Both the position numbers and the translations under genes were made by a program. Below the pieces are notes generated by a model. That model was not told where the DNA came from, did no database searches, and saw nothing but the letters and a program-made list of their open reading frames with translations. From an uncultured Paracoccaceae bacterium (GTDB lineage Bacteria; Pseudomonadota; Alphaproteobacteria; Rhodobacterales; Rhodobacteraceae), in the NCBI GenBank assembly GCA_938002605.1, contig CALLAF010000020.1:1-64000 (forward strand): DNA of 64,000 nucleotides, given 5' to 3'. Positions 1 to 9,339 of this stretch are shown here, in pieces (within the stretch, counting starts at the first letter, position 1; every line of letters begins with the position of its first letter).

Positions 1-123
1 CCTGGCGGGGCGGCTGTCGGCACCAAGCTACAAGTCAAAATGTTTGATAAATTGTGGCCTGCCGAGATCGTCGAAGACAGCCCTTATGATCCGAAAAACG
101 CCACCATCCGCGTTGATGGGTAA
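1..123 (+). CDS. C-terminal end of a GcvT-domain (dimethylglycine/sarcosine dehydrogenase-like) oxidoreductase, partial
   Basis: The window opens inside a gene. The last 40 codons read in frame 1 to a TAA at 121-123. The segment VGTKLQVKMFDKLWPAEIVE followed by DSPYDPKN is typical of the C-terminal aminomethyltransferase barrel that ends FAD-dependent dimethylglycine/sarcosine dehydrogenase-like enzymes of Rhodobacterales. These oxidise N-methyl groups of glycine-betaine breakdown products. The N-terminal FAD domain, and hence the substrate, lies outside the window. It could also be a stand-alone GcvT-like protein. Confidence 0.7.
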   Translation, partial: PGGAAVGTKLQVKMFDKLWPAEIVEDSPYDPKNATIRVDG

Positions 124-154
124 AAAACTGAAGGCGCGCTAACTGCGCGCCTTC
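121..154 (-). terminator. Rho-independent terminator of the minus-strand acetyltransferase operon
   Basis: A perfect 10-bp inverted repeat, GAAGGCGCGC (130-139) and GCGCGCCTTC (145-154), has a 5-nt loop. Read on the minus strand it is followed by AGTTTTTTACC, a proper U-tract. The left arm includes the stop codon of the acetyltransferase gene. It may also help to end the plus-strand gene, but that side has no T-run. Confidence 0.8.
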
Positions 155-837
155 AACGCTGTGATTTGTTGGCCGTTTGCATCAAAATTGGATGGGGCCA
201 GCCAATCTTGAAACGCCTTGTCAACGCCCGCCCAGTCCTGATCAAGCACTGAAAACCACGCCGTATCGCGGTTGCGCCCTTTGTAGACCGTAGCTTGGGG
301 AAATAGCCCGTCATAGGAAAAGCCAAGCCGTGCAGCCGCATTGCGCGACGGGGCATTGAGCGCATCGCATTTCCATTCATAGCGGCGATAGCCCAAATCG
401 AAGGCGCGTTTCATCATCAGATACATGGCTTCGGTCGCCGCAGGGGTGCGTTGCAGCGCTGGCGCAAAGGTGATGAAACCGACCTCGACCACACCATTTG
501 CGGGATCGATGCGCAGGAAACTGGCTACGCCGACGGGCTTTCCGCTGTCTTTCGCGATGATCGTGAAAAATAGCGGGTCCGCGCTGTGCTGCGCCGCCGC
601 AACCCACGTGGCATAGTCATTTTCGGTCGCAAACGGGCCGACAGGCATGTAGGTCCAAAGCGTTCCAGTTGTATCCGCATCAAACGCGGCAAACAGATCA
701 GCGCTATGCGCTGCCTCAAGTGGCTCCAGATCGCAAAACTGCCCCTGCATCGGTGTTCTTGGGATCGCTGGGCATCCGGTCCAATCAGCGACCGGGGCGC
801 CAATTGGCTGCCCCTGTGGGTTTTGGTGTTCGGTCAT
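139..837 (-). CDS. GNAT-family N-acetyltransferase (RimJ/RimL-like)
   Basis: This 232-residue protein belongs to the RimJ/RimL-like GNAT group, which moves an acetyl group from acetyl-CoA to an amine. Visible family features are the strand with AKDSGKPVGVASFLRID, the central acetyl-CoA-binding region and the late NAPSRNAAARLGFSYDG segment. I start at the ATG at 837 (MTEHQNPQGQ). The frame stays open to 1008, but that extension overlaps the upstream FAD gene and has no domain-like character. It is the last gene of a three-gene minus-strand run, 10 nt after the oxidoreductase. The substrate is unknown. Confidence 0.85.
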   Translation of the reverse strand: MTEHQNPQGQPIGAPVADWTGCPAIPRTPMQGQFCDLEPLEAAHSADLFAAFDADTTGTLWTYMPVGPFATENDYATWVAAAQHSADPLFFTIIAKDSGKPVGVASFLRIDPANGVVEVGFITFAPALQRTPAATEAMYLMMKRAFDLGYRRYEWKCDALNAPSRNAAARLGFSYDGLFPQATVYKGRNRDTAWFSVLDQDWAGVDKAFQDWLAPSNFDANGQQITALKARS

Positions 838-847
838 TTGGTATCTT

Positions 848-1918
848 TCAGGAAAAGCGCGCAGGCGAGAGCGCCGCGACGGCTTCGGCAGGTATTTCGG
901 AGGTTCTGCCCGCAATGATATCGGCCAATAGTTGGCTTGCTGCGGGGGATGATTGCATCCCGTAGCCGCCTTGCCCGGCGCACCAAACAAAGCTGGGGTC
1001 GCGTACATCGGGGCCTAAAACCAATGTCCGGTCGGGTGCAAATGTCCGCATCCCGGCCCAAGACGCAAGTAATCGGGTCACGGACATCGTGACGTTCTCT
1101 TCGAACCGCGCGAGCCCCTCGGCAAGCACCATATCGTCGGCGTATACATCATGTGGGGTCACCAGGTCTTCGTCCGCCGGGGACACGATCAGCGCGCCTG
1201 CGTCTGGCTTTGAATACCAAGTTTCGCCTGCGGCAAACACCATCGGCCAGCTGCTGACGTCCATGCCATCAGGCGCAGGGATGCGCGCCATTGATCGGCG
1301 CAGCGGCGTGAAACCAAGCGGTGTGATCCCGGCCATTACAGTGATTTCGTCGACCCAACCACCGGCGGCGTTGATAATGGTCTTTGCGTCATAAGTCTCG
1401 GATGCCGTGGTTACGGCCCAGCCGTTGCCGTGGCGGGTAATTGCGGTGACTGCGGCTTTGGTAACGATGTTCGCGCCATTCTGGCGGGCGGCCCGCGCGA
1501 ACGTCTGGACCAGTTTGTCGGTGTCGATGTCTTGTGCGCGGTCGTCGTAGCCCACTTGGGTAACGACATTCCGGTCTAAAATCGGGAAATGTGCGACGGC
1601 TTCATCGATGGTCAGGCGCTTAAGCCCCATCTGGGCGAAATCTGCGTCAAATGCGGCTTGGTCATTTGCGGACCCAAGGAGCATCAACCCACGCGGGCTG
1701 AGAACATCAGCGTCTTTGTGAAAATCATATGAGGCCGCGTTTAGCGCGATGGTCGCAGGCTTGCCGTAGTTGCGTTCAAACAGCGCAGCCGAGCGGCCCG
1801 AGGCATGATAGGCCAGCGCGCTTTCGCTCTCCAAAACCGTGACGCTGCCCAGTTCTGACAGGCGCGCCGCAGCGGAAATGCCGGCGATGCCGCCGCCAAT
1901 GATCAAAAAGTCAATCAT
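848..1918 (-). CDS. NAD(P)/FAD-dependent oxidoreductase of the D-amino-acid oxidase (DAO) fold
   Basis: This 356-residue flavoprotein opens with a Rossmann dinucleotide-binding motif (FLIIGGGIAGISAA, Gly8-Gly13). An Asp/Glu-rich strand end (VTVLESES) and a C-terminal GQGGYGMQ motif follow, the latter shaping the FAD site in DAO-family enzymes. The family oxidises amines or 2-hydroxy acids; the substrate cannot be read from the sequence. Its ATG overlaps the TGA of the upstream aldo/keto reductase (ATGA at 1915-1918), so the two are probably co-translated. It may belong with the amine-oxidising gene cut off at the window's left edge. Confidence 0.88.
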   Translation of the reverse strand: MIDFLIIGGGIAGISAAARLSELGSVTVLESESALAYHASGRSAALFERNYGKPATIALNAASYDFHKDADVLSPRGLMLLGSANDQAAFDADFAQMGLKRLTIDEAVAHFPILDRNVVTQVGYDDRAQDIDTDKLVQTFARAARQNGANIVTKAAVTAITRHGNGWAVTTASETYDAKTIINAAGGWVDEITVMAGITPLGFTPLRRSMARIPAPDGMDVSSWPMVFAAGETWYSKPDAGALIVSPADEDLVTPHDVYADDMVLAEGLARFEENVTMSVTRLLASWAGMRTFAPDRTLVLGPDVRDPSFVWCAGQGGYGMQSSPAASQLLADIIAGRTSEIPAEAVAALSPARFS

Positions 1919-2847
1919 GCTTCTTCCAATCTGTCGGTCGCGGGGGCGGGTGTGATACTCAGCGCGGTAATTCGGTCATAAAGTGCTTGGGGCATGTTAA
2001 AATCCTGCGCCGCTAATGATGGGGCGAGTTGCGTCACGGACCGGGCCGAAATGATCGGGCGCGGGGCCGTAGGGTGGGTCTTGACCCACGCCACCGCAAG
2101 GGTCGCAGGATCGGTGTCCGTATCTGCGGCAAGCGCAGAGAGTTCGCGCGCAGTGTCATGCATCCAAGGCTGATTATAGCGGGCCTTATAACGCGAATCC
2201 TCAGTCAAACGCCCATTGCCACCTGCAGCGTATTTTCCGGTTAGCAGGCCCCCACCAAGAGGTGAATAAGGCACGATCGTTATGTCTTGATCTTGTGCGA
2301 CCGGGATAATCTCGACCTCGGATTGCCGTTTCACAAGGCTATACATCGGCTGGATCGCGTCAATTTTAGTGCCTAGCGTTTGGGCGATGCTTTGGGCCTT
2401 CATCACTTGCCATGCAGCATAATTCGAAACGCCAACATAGCGGATCAACCCTTTGGCTTGCAGCTCTGCCAGGGTACTGAACGTGTCCACAAGCGGGGTG
2501 TCAGGATCAAAACGGTGCATGTACAACAGATCGATAGCATCTTCGTTCAATTGCGCACGGCTACGGTCGAATTGTTCAAGTATGTTTTTGCGTCCAGCGC
2601 CGCCGACATAGCCAACCTTGCTGGCGATAAACAGATCGTCACGGGCCGCTTTGATCATCGGGCCTAGCAGCGTTTCCGACGCGCCCCCCGTATAGCCGAC
2701 AGCCGTATCAAAATGGTTCACGCCCGCAGTAGAGGCAGCTTCAAACATCGCGCGGCTTGCGTCAGCGTCGGCGGTGCCGCCAAATTGCATGGTGCCAAAG
2801 GTGAGATCGGAAACGGGCGTGCCGTTGCGGGTCAAAAGCTGTGTCAT
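1915..2847 (-). CDS. Aldo/keto reductase
   Basis: The 310-residue protein carries the aldo/keto reductase catalytic tetrad: Asp47 and Tyr52 in HFDTAVGYTGG, Lys77 in IASKVGY and His111 in LLYMHRFD. The family reduces carbonyls with NAD(P)H in a TIM barrel in the cytosol. It resembles the D-threo-aldose/L-fucose dehydrogenase-like branch, though that assignment is uncertain. It is the promoter-proximal gene of the minus-strand run AKR, FAD oxidoreductase, acetyltransferase. The start at 2847 gives the usual short N-terminus (MTQLLTRNGTPVSDLTFGTM). Confidence 0.9.
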   Translation of the reverse strand: MTQLLTRNGTPVSDLTFGTMQFGGTADADASRAMFEAASTAGVNHFDTAVGYTGGASETLLGPMIKAARDDLFIASKVGYVGGAGRKNILEQFDRSRAQLNEDAIDLLYMHRFDPDTPLVDTFSTLAELQAKGLIRYVGVSNYAAWQVMKAQSIAQTLGTKIDAIQPMYSLVKRQSEVEIIPVAQDQDITIVPYSPLGGGLLTGKYAAGGNGRLTEDSRYKARYNQPWMHDTARELSALAADTDTDPATLAVAWVKTHPTAPRPIISARSVTQLAPSLAAQDFNMPQALYDRITALSITPAPATDRLEEA

Positions 2848-2963
2848 GGCTGCACCTTTGCACGGCTTTTATGCCAAGAAAAGCGCGCGATTGTACCCGT
2901 CACAATCTATGGGTTGGTGCCATCTGGCCCGCCGCATCGTGACAGGCCAGATGGCTGTTATAT

Positions 2964-3389
2964 CTACGCCGAGGCGTTGTCGGTCGTTACATAGGTGCAT
3001 GCATGGCAGGCCGCCGCGCCAGTTTGATCAAACCAACGGCATGTTGCGCGAATTGGACATGAAGGAAGACCGTTTTGGATCGGCAGATCGATACTTTCGA
3101 GATGCGTCAATACCCGATCAATCACCCCACATCTGTTGCCGGTCCATTGGCTGCATCCCGTGGTAGCACAGCCCGATGCAAACCGCATGCGTTGTTCGGG
3201 CGGGCCTGCTTGCCGCGCTGTGTCTACGAAATGCGCATCAATTGGCATTGCCGTGCGCAGATGGTTGATCCGCCCGTCTTCCCCTTTGACGCCCAGTAAT
3301 GTGGCGCCCGGTTCGCAACGCGCACTGGGGCAGGTGCGGTCTGCCCCAGTGCTGGTGAGTTCCGGAACGCCCTTTTCAGGGCAGCCCAT
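2964..3389 (-). CDS. Ten-cysteine protein of unknown function, probably metal- or Fe-S-binding
   Basis: A 141-residue protein with cysteines at 3, 20, 25, 74, 79, 87, 111, 117, 128 and 131. Two clusters stand out: Cys74-x4-Cys79-x7-Cys87, followed by GVIDRVL, and Cys111-x5-Cys117-RWF-x7-Cys128-x2-Cys131. I recall the second pattern (CPIR..CRWF...ACxxC) from conserved unnamed proteins in other bacteria, so this is probably a real family rather than chance. Cysteine spacing suggests a metal or iron-sulfur site, which is inference. Its ATG overlaps the TAA of the upstream 76-codon gene by one base, so translation is probably coupled. Confidence 0.7.
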   Translation of the reverse strand: MGCPEKGVPELTSTGADRTCPSARCEPGATLLGVKGEDGRINHLRTAMPIDAHFVDTARQAGPPEQRMRFASGCATTGCSQWTGNRCGVIDRVLTHLESIDLPIQNGLPSCPIRATCRWFDQTGAAACHACTYVTTDNASA

Positions 3390-3619
3390 TAGAACGCACC
3401 CAGCCGTTTTCCGATCTCGACTTCGATATCGCCAAGGCGATCAAGGTCGGGGTGCAGAATAATCCCCCACCATTCGCGCGGGAATTTGACTGCAAAAGGT
3501 TTGTCATACCCTAGCCGCGCAACGTGTTTTAGCGCGACCGATTGCAGTTCATTCTGAAGTTGAAGTTGGTCTTCTTTTGACATTGGCATTTCACCAAGGT
3601 CGATTGCAAAACGTGCCAT
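3389..3619 (-). CDS. Small conserved-looking protein of unknown function, coupled to the ten-cysteine protein
   Basis: A 76-residue cytosolic protein (MARFAIDLGEMPMSKEDQLQ...) with no membrane segment and no cysteine. Its tryptophan pair in FPREWWGIILHPD is distinctive. A good ribosome-binding site (AAAGGAGTGC) precedes the ATG at 3619. The stop shares a base with the start of the ten-cysteine gene, so the two are translated together and may act together. Transcription diverges from yghZ across a 167-bp spacer. I do not recognise the family. Confidence 0.65.
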   Translation of the reverse strand: MARFAIDLGEMPMSKEDQLQLQNELQSVALKHVARLGYDKPFAVKFPREWWGIILHPDLDRLGDIEVEIGKRLGAF

Positions 3620-3786
3620 AAGAGCACTCCTTTTTTATTAAAGTTGCTGTCGCTGAAAATAGGATGCGACAAGGGAATTGTAGCACACGTTAAGGTTGCT
3701 GTGGGGTCAGGTATTCCTGACTGCCCTGTTGACATCGGGTTTGACGCATGGTCGCTTGCGTCGAAATCGAATTTGGGGGGAAGCCG

Positions 3787-4842
3787 ATGACATATGTACC
3801 AGCCGAAAACCGTTATGAAAAAATGGTCTATCGCCGCTGCGGAAACTCTGGTGTGAAGCTGCCTGCTATCTCGCTTGGGCTTTGGCACAACTTCGGCCAT
3901 GACACCCCGCATGAGACCAAACAAGCAATCTGCCGGACTGCATTTGACAATGGAATCACCCATTTTGATTTGGCCAACAATTATGGTCCGCCACCGGGTT
4001 CAGCCGAACATGCGTTTGGGTCGATCTTGGCCGAAGATTTTAAAGGCCACCGCGATGAGCTGATCATTAGCTCAAAGGCCGGATACGGGATGTGGCCGGG
4101 CCCTTATGGCGAATGGGGAAGCCGCAAATACCTGGTGTCATCATGTGATCAGTCGCTTAAACGGATGGGGCTTGATTATGTTGATATCTTTTATTCCCAC
4201 CGCTTTGATCCCGATACGCCGCTCGAGGAAACGATGGGCGCGCTGGATTACATCGTGCGATCGGGTCGCGCGCTTTATGCGGGGATTTCGTCTTATAATA
4301 CCGAACGCACTCGCGAAGCCGTCGCGATTTTGAACGATCTGGGCACACCCTGCCTGATCCATCAGCCGTCTTACAATATGCTGAACCGCTGGGTCGAACG
4401 CGACGGGCTGAAAGATACGTTGCAAGATTTGGGTGTGGGATCAATCGCATTTACCCCGCTGGCCCAAGGTATGCTGACCAAAAAATATTTGGGTGGCATT
4501 CCGGATGACAGCCGCGCCAGCCAAGGAAAGTCATTGTTTCCAACGATGCTGACTGACCGCGCCATTGAAAATATCCGCAAGCTGAACGAAATTGCCGAAA
4601 ATCGCGGTCAAACATTGGCGCAAATGGCGATTGCATGGGTATTGCGCGGGGGCGGTATCACAACAGCCCTGATCGGAGCATCCAAACCTTCCCAAGTTGA
4701 AGATTGCGTCGGCGCTATAGCCAACCTTGATTTCTCCCCCGAAGAATTGGCGCTCATTGATCAATATGCTGACGAAGAGCAGATCAACCTATGGGCAGCC
4801 TCGGCCGAGCAATCCAAAGGTGCGGTAGATCGCCGAAAATGA
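3787..4842 (+). CDS. yghZ: L-glyceraldehyde 3-phosphate reductase (YghZ/Gpr-type aldo/keto reductase)
   Basis: The 351-residue protein follows E. coli YghZ closely as I remember it: the YRRCGNSGVKLPAISLGLWH opening, THFDLANNYGPPPGSAE, GYGMWPGPYG and the SYNMLNRWVE region. Catalytic residues are Asp61, Tyr66, Lys97 and His138. The enzyme reduces aldehydes such as L-glyceraldehyde 3-phosphate and methylglyoxal with NADPH, a detoxification role in the cytosol. I chose the ATG at 3787 (MTYVPAENRYEKM) because a strong GGGGGGAAG ribosome-binding site precedes it. An upstream ATG at 3748 has none. Confidence 0.9.
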   Translation: MTYVPAENRYEKMVYRRCGNSGVKLPAISLGLWHNFGHDTPHETKQAICRTAFDNGITHFDLANNYGPPPGSAEHAFGSILAEDFKGHRDELIISSKAGYGMWPGPYGEWGSRKYLVSSCDQSLKRMGLDYVDIFYSHRFDPDTPLEETMGALDYIVRSGRALYAGISSYNTERTREAVAILNDLGTPCLIHQPSYNMLNRWVERDGLKDTLQDLGVGSIAFTPLAQGMLTKKYLGGIPDDSRASQGKSLFPTMLTDRAIENIRKLNEIAENRGQTLAQMAIAWVLRGGGITTALIGASKPSQVEDCVGAIANLDFSPEELALIDQYADEEQINLWAASAEQSKGAVDRRK

Positions 4843-4982
4843 TCCAAGCGCAGTTATGTGCACATAATTGCAGCGACCGCGCTTCAATTTATGGTCGTTG
4901 GTTCCCTCATGCAGGCAATGGCGCTTTGCTTGTCAGAATAATCGGTCTAAAACCACCGAATATGCTGGTTTTGGCATAGTGT

Positions 4983-5612
4983 GTGTCGCGTGATCCTTGG
5001 TTTGACGGAGAAAGTATTGTGGACGGATTTCCAACCGCGAAACCGGGGCAAGTGATCGGGCTGCTGGGCGGCTCTTTTGATCCGCCGCATGCGGGGCATG
5101 TACACATTACCAAAGCCGCGCTGAAACGGTTTGGCCTAGATCATGTGTGGTGGCTGGTTAGCCCGGGCAATCCTCTCAAGGAAAACGGGCCTGCGCCACT
5201 GGGTGACCGGATTCAAGCCAGCCGCGCGTTGATGCAGCATCCGCGCGTCAAAGTGACCGGGATCGAATCCCAGCTTGGCACCCGTTACACGGCCCAAACT
5301 TTGCACGCGCTACGCAAACGTTATCCCGGAGTGCGATTCGTTTGGTTGATGGGCGCAGATAACCTGGCGCAATTTCACCGCTGGCAGGATTGGCGTTGGA
5401 TCATCGAAAATGTGCCCGTTGGTGTGATCGCGCGCCCCGGAGACCGTATCGCGGCGCGGTTGTCAAAAGCAGCAAAAGTTTACGTCCATTCAAAAGTGCC
5501 TAGTCGCGCCAGCCACATCATCGGGCGATTGCCCGCACCTGCATGGTCATTTGTGAATGTGCCGATGTCAGATACGTCATCATCTGCGATCCGCGCGCGG
5601 GGTGAGTGGTGA
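4983..5612 (+). CDS. nadD: Nicotinate-nucleotide adenylyltransferase
   Basis: This 209-residue enzyme couples nicotinate mononucleotide to AMP from ATP, giving deamido-NAD in NAD synthesis. The nucleotidyltransferase signature [11 protein letters not shown] (residues 29-39) and the C-terminal [11 protein letters not shown] match of the ISSTxIR motif are plain. The start is uncertain. A GTG at 4983 gives [13 protein letters not shown] at 5019, preceded by GGAG at good spacing, would give a protein beginning [10 protein letters not shown], which resembles relatives better. The stop overlaps the dacB start (TGATG), so the two are coupled. Confidence 0.92.
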   Translation: MSRDPWFDGESIVDGFPTAKPGQVIGLLGGSFDPPHAGHVHITKAALKRFGLDHVWWLVSPGNPLKENGPAPLGDRIQASRALMQHPRVKVTGIESQLGTRYTAQTLHALRKRYPGVRFVWLMGADNLAQFHRWQDWRWIIENVPVGVIARPGDRIAARLSKAAKVYVHSKVPSRASHIIGRLPAPAWSFVNVPMSDTSSSAIRARGEW

Positions 5613-7078
5613 TGCGTTTAACCCGCCGTGCAATGCTAATGGGGGCCGCGTCAAGCTGCGCGACGGCGACTTGGGCGGATGCGCCGATAACCTCGCGCCG
5701 CCCCATCGCACGCCCGTTCTCAGACAATATGCTTGTGCCACTTATCGCGACGTCTGGGCTTAGCGGCGATGTTGGGGCGGTGCTTGCAGATGCACAGACT
5801 GGCGCCATTATTGAATCTTACGGCGCAGATATGCTTCAGCCACCTGCAAGCGTGGCCAAGGCTTTCACCGCGCTTTACGCGTTAGAACATCTTGGGGCGC
5901 AATATCAATTTGAGACCTCTGTTTTTGCGGAAGGCCCTATCAATGATGGGGTATTAGATGGTAATTTGATCTTAGCCGGTGGTGGTGATCCGAACCTTGT
6001 CACGGATCAGCTGGCAGATCTTGCGCAACGTTTACGTGCGGCAGGGATCACACAAGTTACCGGCGATTTTTGCGTCTGGGATGACGCCCTGACAAATTTG
6101 GATGAAATCGATGACAGCCAGCTTGATCATTTGGGGTATAACCCGACGGTCACGGGTCTGAATCTAAATTTCAACCGGGTGCATTTTGAATGGAAACGCG
6201 AAGGTGGCGATTATGCAACCTTTATGGATGCGCGCAGCGATAATTATCGCCCAGCCGTGACGACGTCTCGGATAAGGATCGCGGATCGCGATGACCCGGT
6301 GTTCACCTACCGCGACCTTGGCCAGGTTGATCAGTGGACGGTTGCGCGCGCCGCGTTGAATGATGCGGGTTCGCGCTGGCTGCCCGTGCGCCACCCTGCG
6401 CTTTATGCAGGCGAAGTCTTTGCGACGTTCGCGCGCAGTCACGGTATTCGGCTGGGCACGCCAAAGGAAATCGCAACGATCCCCGAAAACGCAACCCAAG
6501 TGGCCGTAATCCAAAGCGAACCCCTGACCGAAATGATGCGCGCGATGATGCGCTATTCGACAAACATCACAGCCGAGGCCGCAGGTTTGGCCGCAACAAC
6601 GGCGCAGACAGGACAAAAATGGGGCTTGCGGGCATCGTCTGCACGGATGGCGCGCTGGGCCGGGCGACGCGCTAGCGGGATTACTCCGCAGTTTGCGGAT
6701 CATTCGGGGCTTGGGGATAGTGCGCGGATCACACCTGCGGATATGGCGCGATTTTTGACCGCGCCTGATGTCGCGCAAACCTTGCATCCGATTATGAAAG
6801 ATATTTCGGTACGCGACAGTGCGGGCGATACAATTGCTGCACTACAAGGCGCTGTGCAGGCAAAAACAGGTACGTTGAATTTCGTTTCAAACTTGGCTGG
6901 CTATTTGCGTGCCAAGGATGGGCGCAAAATGGCTTTTATCATATTTGCGTCTGATATGGCCGCCCGCGAAATCGGCAAGCTTGAAGGTGGCGAACGCCCC
7001 ACTGGTGCGCGGCGTTGGAACCGCAAAGCCCGTGATTTACACCACCGACTTTTGCGCTATTGGACAACCGGCGTTTAG
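5612..7078 (+). CDS. dacB: D-alanyl-D-alanine carboxypeptidase/endopeptidase (PBP4 type)
   Basis: A 488-residue peptidase S13 family protein that trims peptidoglycan stem peptides and cleaves cross-links in the periplasm. The three active-site motifs are present: S80-V-A-K83, the STN triad in MRYSTNITAEAAG and KTG in VQAKTGTLNF. The N-terminus ([20 protein letters not shown]) is an export signal with a twin arginine and could use Tat or Sec. The ATG at 5612 overlaps the nadD stop. The 3' end overlaps the convergent TerB-like gene by 4 bp. Confidence 0.92.
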   Translation: MRLTRRAMLMGAASSCATATWADAPITSRRPIARPFSDNMLVPLIATSGLSGDVGAVLADAQTGAIIESYGADMLQPPASVAKAFTALYALEHLGAQYQFETSVFAEGPINDGVLDGNLILAGGGDPNLVTDQLADLAQRLRAAGITQVTGDFCVWDDALTNLDEIDDSQLDHLGYNPTVTGLNLNFNRVHFEWKREGGDYATFMDARSDNYRPAVTTSRIRIADRDDPVFTYRDLGQVDQWTVARAALNDAGSRWLPVRHPALYAGEVFATFARSHGIRLGTPKEIATIPENATQVAVIQSEPLTEMMRAMMRYSTNITAEAAGLAATTAQTGQKWGLRASSARMARWAGRRASGITPQFADHSGLGDSARITPADMARFLTAPDVAQTLHPIMKDISVRDSAGDTIAALQGAVQAKTGTLNFVSNLAGYLRAKDGRKMAFIIFASDMAAREIGKLEGGERPTGARRWNRKARDLHHRLLRYWTTGV

Positions 7079-7494
7079 ATCGTCAGGTGGCGCGCACGTG
7101 CGCCCCGTTCAATGGCGGCGGCATGCAGGCGGTCAAGATCCAGCTCTTCGCGAATTTCTTCCAGCATGCGGCCTTCTTGTTCGTCAATCATCCCATCTGC
7201 TGCGGCAACATCACAAGACAGCGCATATGCTGTTTCAAACAGGCGTTCGGGCAATGCTTCGCGGATTAGACCAAACAAAGCCTCAAGCCCGTCTTCGGGC
7301 TCTAATAGGTCAAACACCATTTTGGACATGCGCGGCAGGCGTTCAGGGTCGTAACCCGCAAATACAGGAAGCATGTTAATCGCGTTGCTGATTTTGACCA
7401 ATTCAGACGTGCGGATGTTTTCATCCGAAGCAGAGACCGCAATCATCAATGCGGCAAGCGCGTCTTGGGCTGTCATCGGGGCGTCGTCGTTCAT
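7075..7494 (-). CDS. TerB-family (tellurite resistance TerB-like) protein
   Basis: This acidic 139-residue all-helical protein has the TerB-like pattern: an N-terminal helix (ALAALMIAVSASDENIRTSE) with acidic metal-binding positions, and a mirrored second half (ALSCDVAAADGMIDEQEGRM). TerB domains bind divalent metal and occur in stress-response operons. The role here is unknown and there is no ter operon nearby. I start at 7494 (MNDDAPMTAQ), preceded by AAAGGAAACAGC; the frame extends to 7521 without a better site. Convergent with dacB. Confidence 0.8.
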   Translation of the reverse strand: MNDDAPMTAQDALAALMIAVSASDENIRTSELVKISNAINMLPVFAGYDPERLPRMSKMVFDLLEPEDGLEALFGLIREALPERLFETAYALSCDVAAADGMIDEQEGRMLEEIREELDLDRLHAAAIERGARARHLTI

Positions 7495-7603
7495 GCTGTT
7501 TCCTTTATCTATGTGACCCATTTATTGACGCAGCCCCCCTGTCGCAATAGGGAGAGCGCAAACAAAGGTGCCACGGGGGTGCCGATTAGACATGAGAAAT
7601 ACT

Positions 7604-9169
7604 ATGACAAATATGCGCGACGCGGCGATGACATCCAAGGCTTGGCCCTTTGAAGAGGCGCGCCGTGTGCTCAAACGGTATGAAAAAAAGGACCCCGAAA
7701 AGGGCTATGTGCTATTTGAAACGGGTTATGGCCCGTCAGGTCTGCCGCATATTGGGACATTCGGCGAGGTCGGGCGCACAACGATGGTCCGCCGCGCATT
7801 CGAGATGATTTCTGACATCCCGACGAAACTCTTGTGTTTCTCGGACGATATGGACGGGATGCGCAAAATTCCGGGCAATGTGCCTGATCCGGCTGCTCTT
7901 GAGCCATTTATGCAAAAGCCGCTGACCGCGGTGCCTGATCCCTTTGGGACGCATGGCAGCTTTGGCGATCATATGAATGCGCGTCTGAATAACTTTTTGG
8001 ACACCTTTGGGTTTGAATATGAATTCGCTTCTTCGACCGAATATTACCAATCGGGCAAGATGGATGCGATCCTGCTGAAAGCCGCTGAAAAATACGATGA
8101 CGTGATGGCGATCATGCTCAAGTCATTGCGCGAAGAACGCCGTCAGACTTATTCGATCTTTTTGCCGATCAGCCCGACCACGGGGCAGGTGCTTTATGTC
8201 CCGATGAAAGAAGTCACCAAGGACGGCAATATCACGTTCACCGATGTGGACGGTACCGATGTGACGATGCCGGTGACGGGCGGAAACTGTAAATTGCAGT
8301 GGAAACCAGATTTCGGGGCGCGTTGGGCAGCACTTGGCGTTGATTTTGAAATGTACGGCAAGGATCACGCGACCAATACAGCGATCTACGGCGGGATCTG
8401 CCGTGCGTTGGGCGGGCGTCCGCCCGAGAACTTTACCTATGAATTGTTCCTCGATTCCGAAGGCCATAAGATTTCAAAGACTTCTGGCAACGGTCTGACA
8501 ATCGATGAATGGCTGACCTATGCATCGACCGAGAGCCTGTCGTATTTCATGTATCTCAAGCCAAAAACGGCCAAGCGGATGCATTTCGATGTGATCCCTA
8601 AGGCGGTGGATGAATATCACCAACAGTTGCGCGCTTATGCCGGTCAAGATGACAAGGGTAAGCTGAACAATCCAGTGTTCCACATCCACGGAAAAGATGT
8701 GCCTGCATCCGATATGGTTGTACCCTTTGCGATGCTGCTGAACCTTGCGTCTGTTTCTGGGGCCGAAGACAAAGAAACGCTTTGGGGCTTTATTCAGCGC
8801 TATGCCCCCGAGGCATCGGCAGAAAACAACCCGCAGCTGGATCAGGCCGCTGGTTTTGCCGTCAGCTATTACAATGACTTTGTGAAACCGACCAAGGTCT
8901 ACCGCGCCCCAACCGATCAAGAACGGGCCGCGATGGAAGACATGGTCGCACGGCTTAAGGTTTGGGATGGCGGACTGGACGCCGAAGCCTTGCAAACAAT
9001 GGTATTTGCGGTTGGCAAAGAGCATGAATTTGACCCGCTACGGAACTGGTTCACAGCACTTTACGAGGTGCTGCTTGGCGCGTCACAAGGGCCACGTTTT
9101 GGCGGGTTTATCGCGCTTTACGGCGTTGAGGAAACGATCAAGCTGATCGAAACGCAGCTTAACGCGTAA
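7604..9169 (+). CDS. lysK: Class I lysyl-tRNA synthetase
   Basis: A 521-residue aminoacyl-tRNA synthetase that charges tRNA-Lys. It has the class I signatures [13 protein letters not shown] (HIGH-like) and KISKTSGNG (KMSKS-like), and the family block [20 protein letters not shown]. Class I LysRS is the archaeal-type enzyme found in alphaproteobacteria in place of the common class II LysS. The start is uncertain: ATGs lie at 7568, 7592, 7604, 7613 and 7628. I use 7604 ([18 protein letters not shown]) by resemblance to relatives; none has a strong ribosome-binding site. A terminator follows. Confidence 0.93.
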   Translation: MTNMRDAAMTSKAWPFEEARRVLKRYEKKDPEKGYVLFETGYGPSGLPHIGTFGEVGRTTMVRRAFEMISDIPTKLLCFSDDMDGMRKIPGNVPDPAALEPFMQKPLTAVPDPFGTHGSFGDHMNARLNNFLDTFGFEYEFASSTEYYQSGKMDAILLKAAEKYDDVMAIMLKSLREERRQTYSIFLPISPTTGQVLYVPMKEVTKDGNITFTDVDGTDVTMPVTGGNCKLQWKPDFGARWAALGVDFEMYGKDHATNTAIYGGICRALGGRPPENFTYELFLDSEGHKISKTSGNGLTIDEWLTYASTESLSYFMYLKPKTAKRMHFDVIPKAVDEYHQQLRAYAGQDDKGKLNNPVFHIHGKDVPASDMVVPFAMLLNLASVSGAEDKETLWGFIQRYAPEASAENNPQLDQAAGFAVSYYNDFVKPTKVYRAPTDQERAAMEDMVARLKVWDGGLDAEALQTMVFAVGKEHEFDPLRNWFTALYEVLLGASQGPRFGGFIALYGVEETIKLIETQLNA

Positions 9170-9190
9170 ACCTTGATGCAGCGGTTTTCG

Positions 9191-9217
9191 AAGGCCGGGT
9201 TTACGCCCGGCCTTTTT
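9191..9217 (+). terminator. Rho-independent terminator after lysK
   Basis: A 9-bp stem AAGGCCGGG / CCCGGCCTT with a 6-nt loop and a T-run, 21 bp after the lysK stop. Confidence 0.88.
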
Positions 9218-9339
9218 GCGTTGCGTCCCCCACCGTGACGGTGGTGTCAGGGCTGCTTTAGCAGTTTCACGTACCTCTTTGGCAGCGGTGCCGCATGACG
9301 CGGAACCAAATTGCACGCCCTGTCAAAGAAGGTTTTCCT

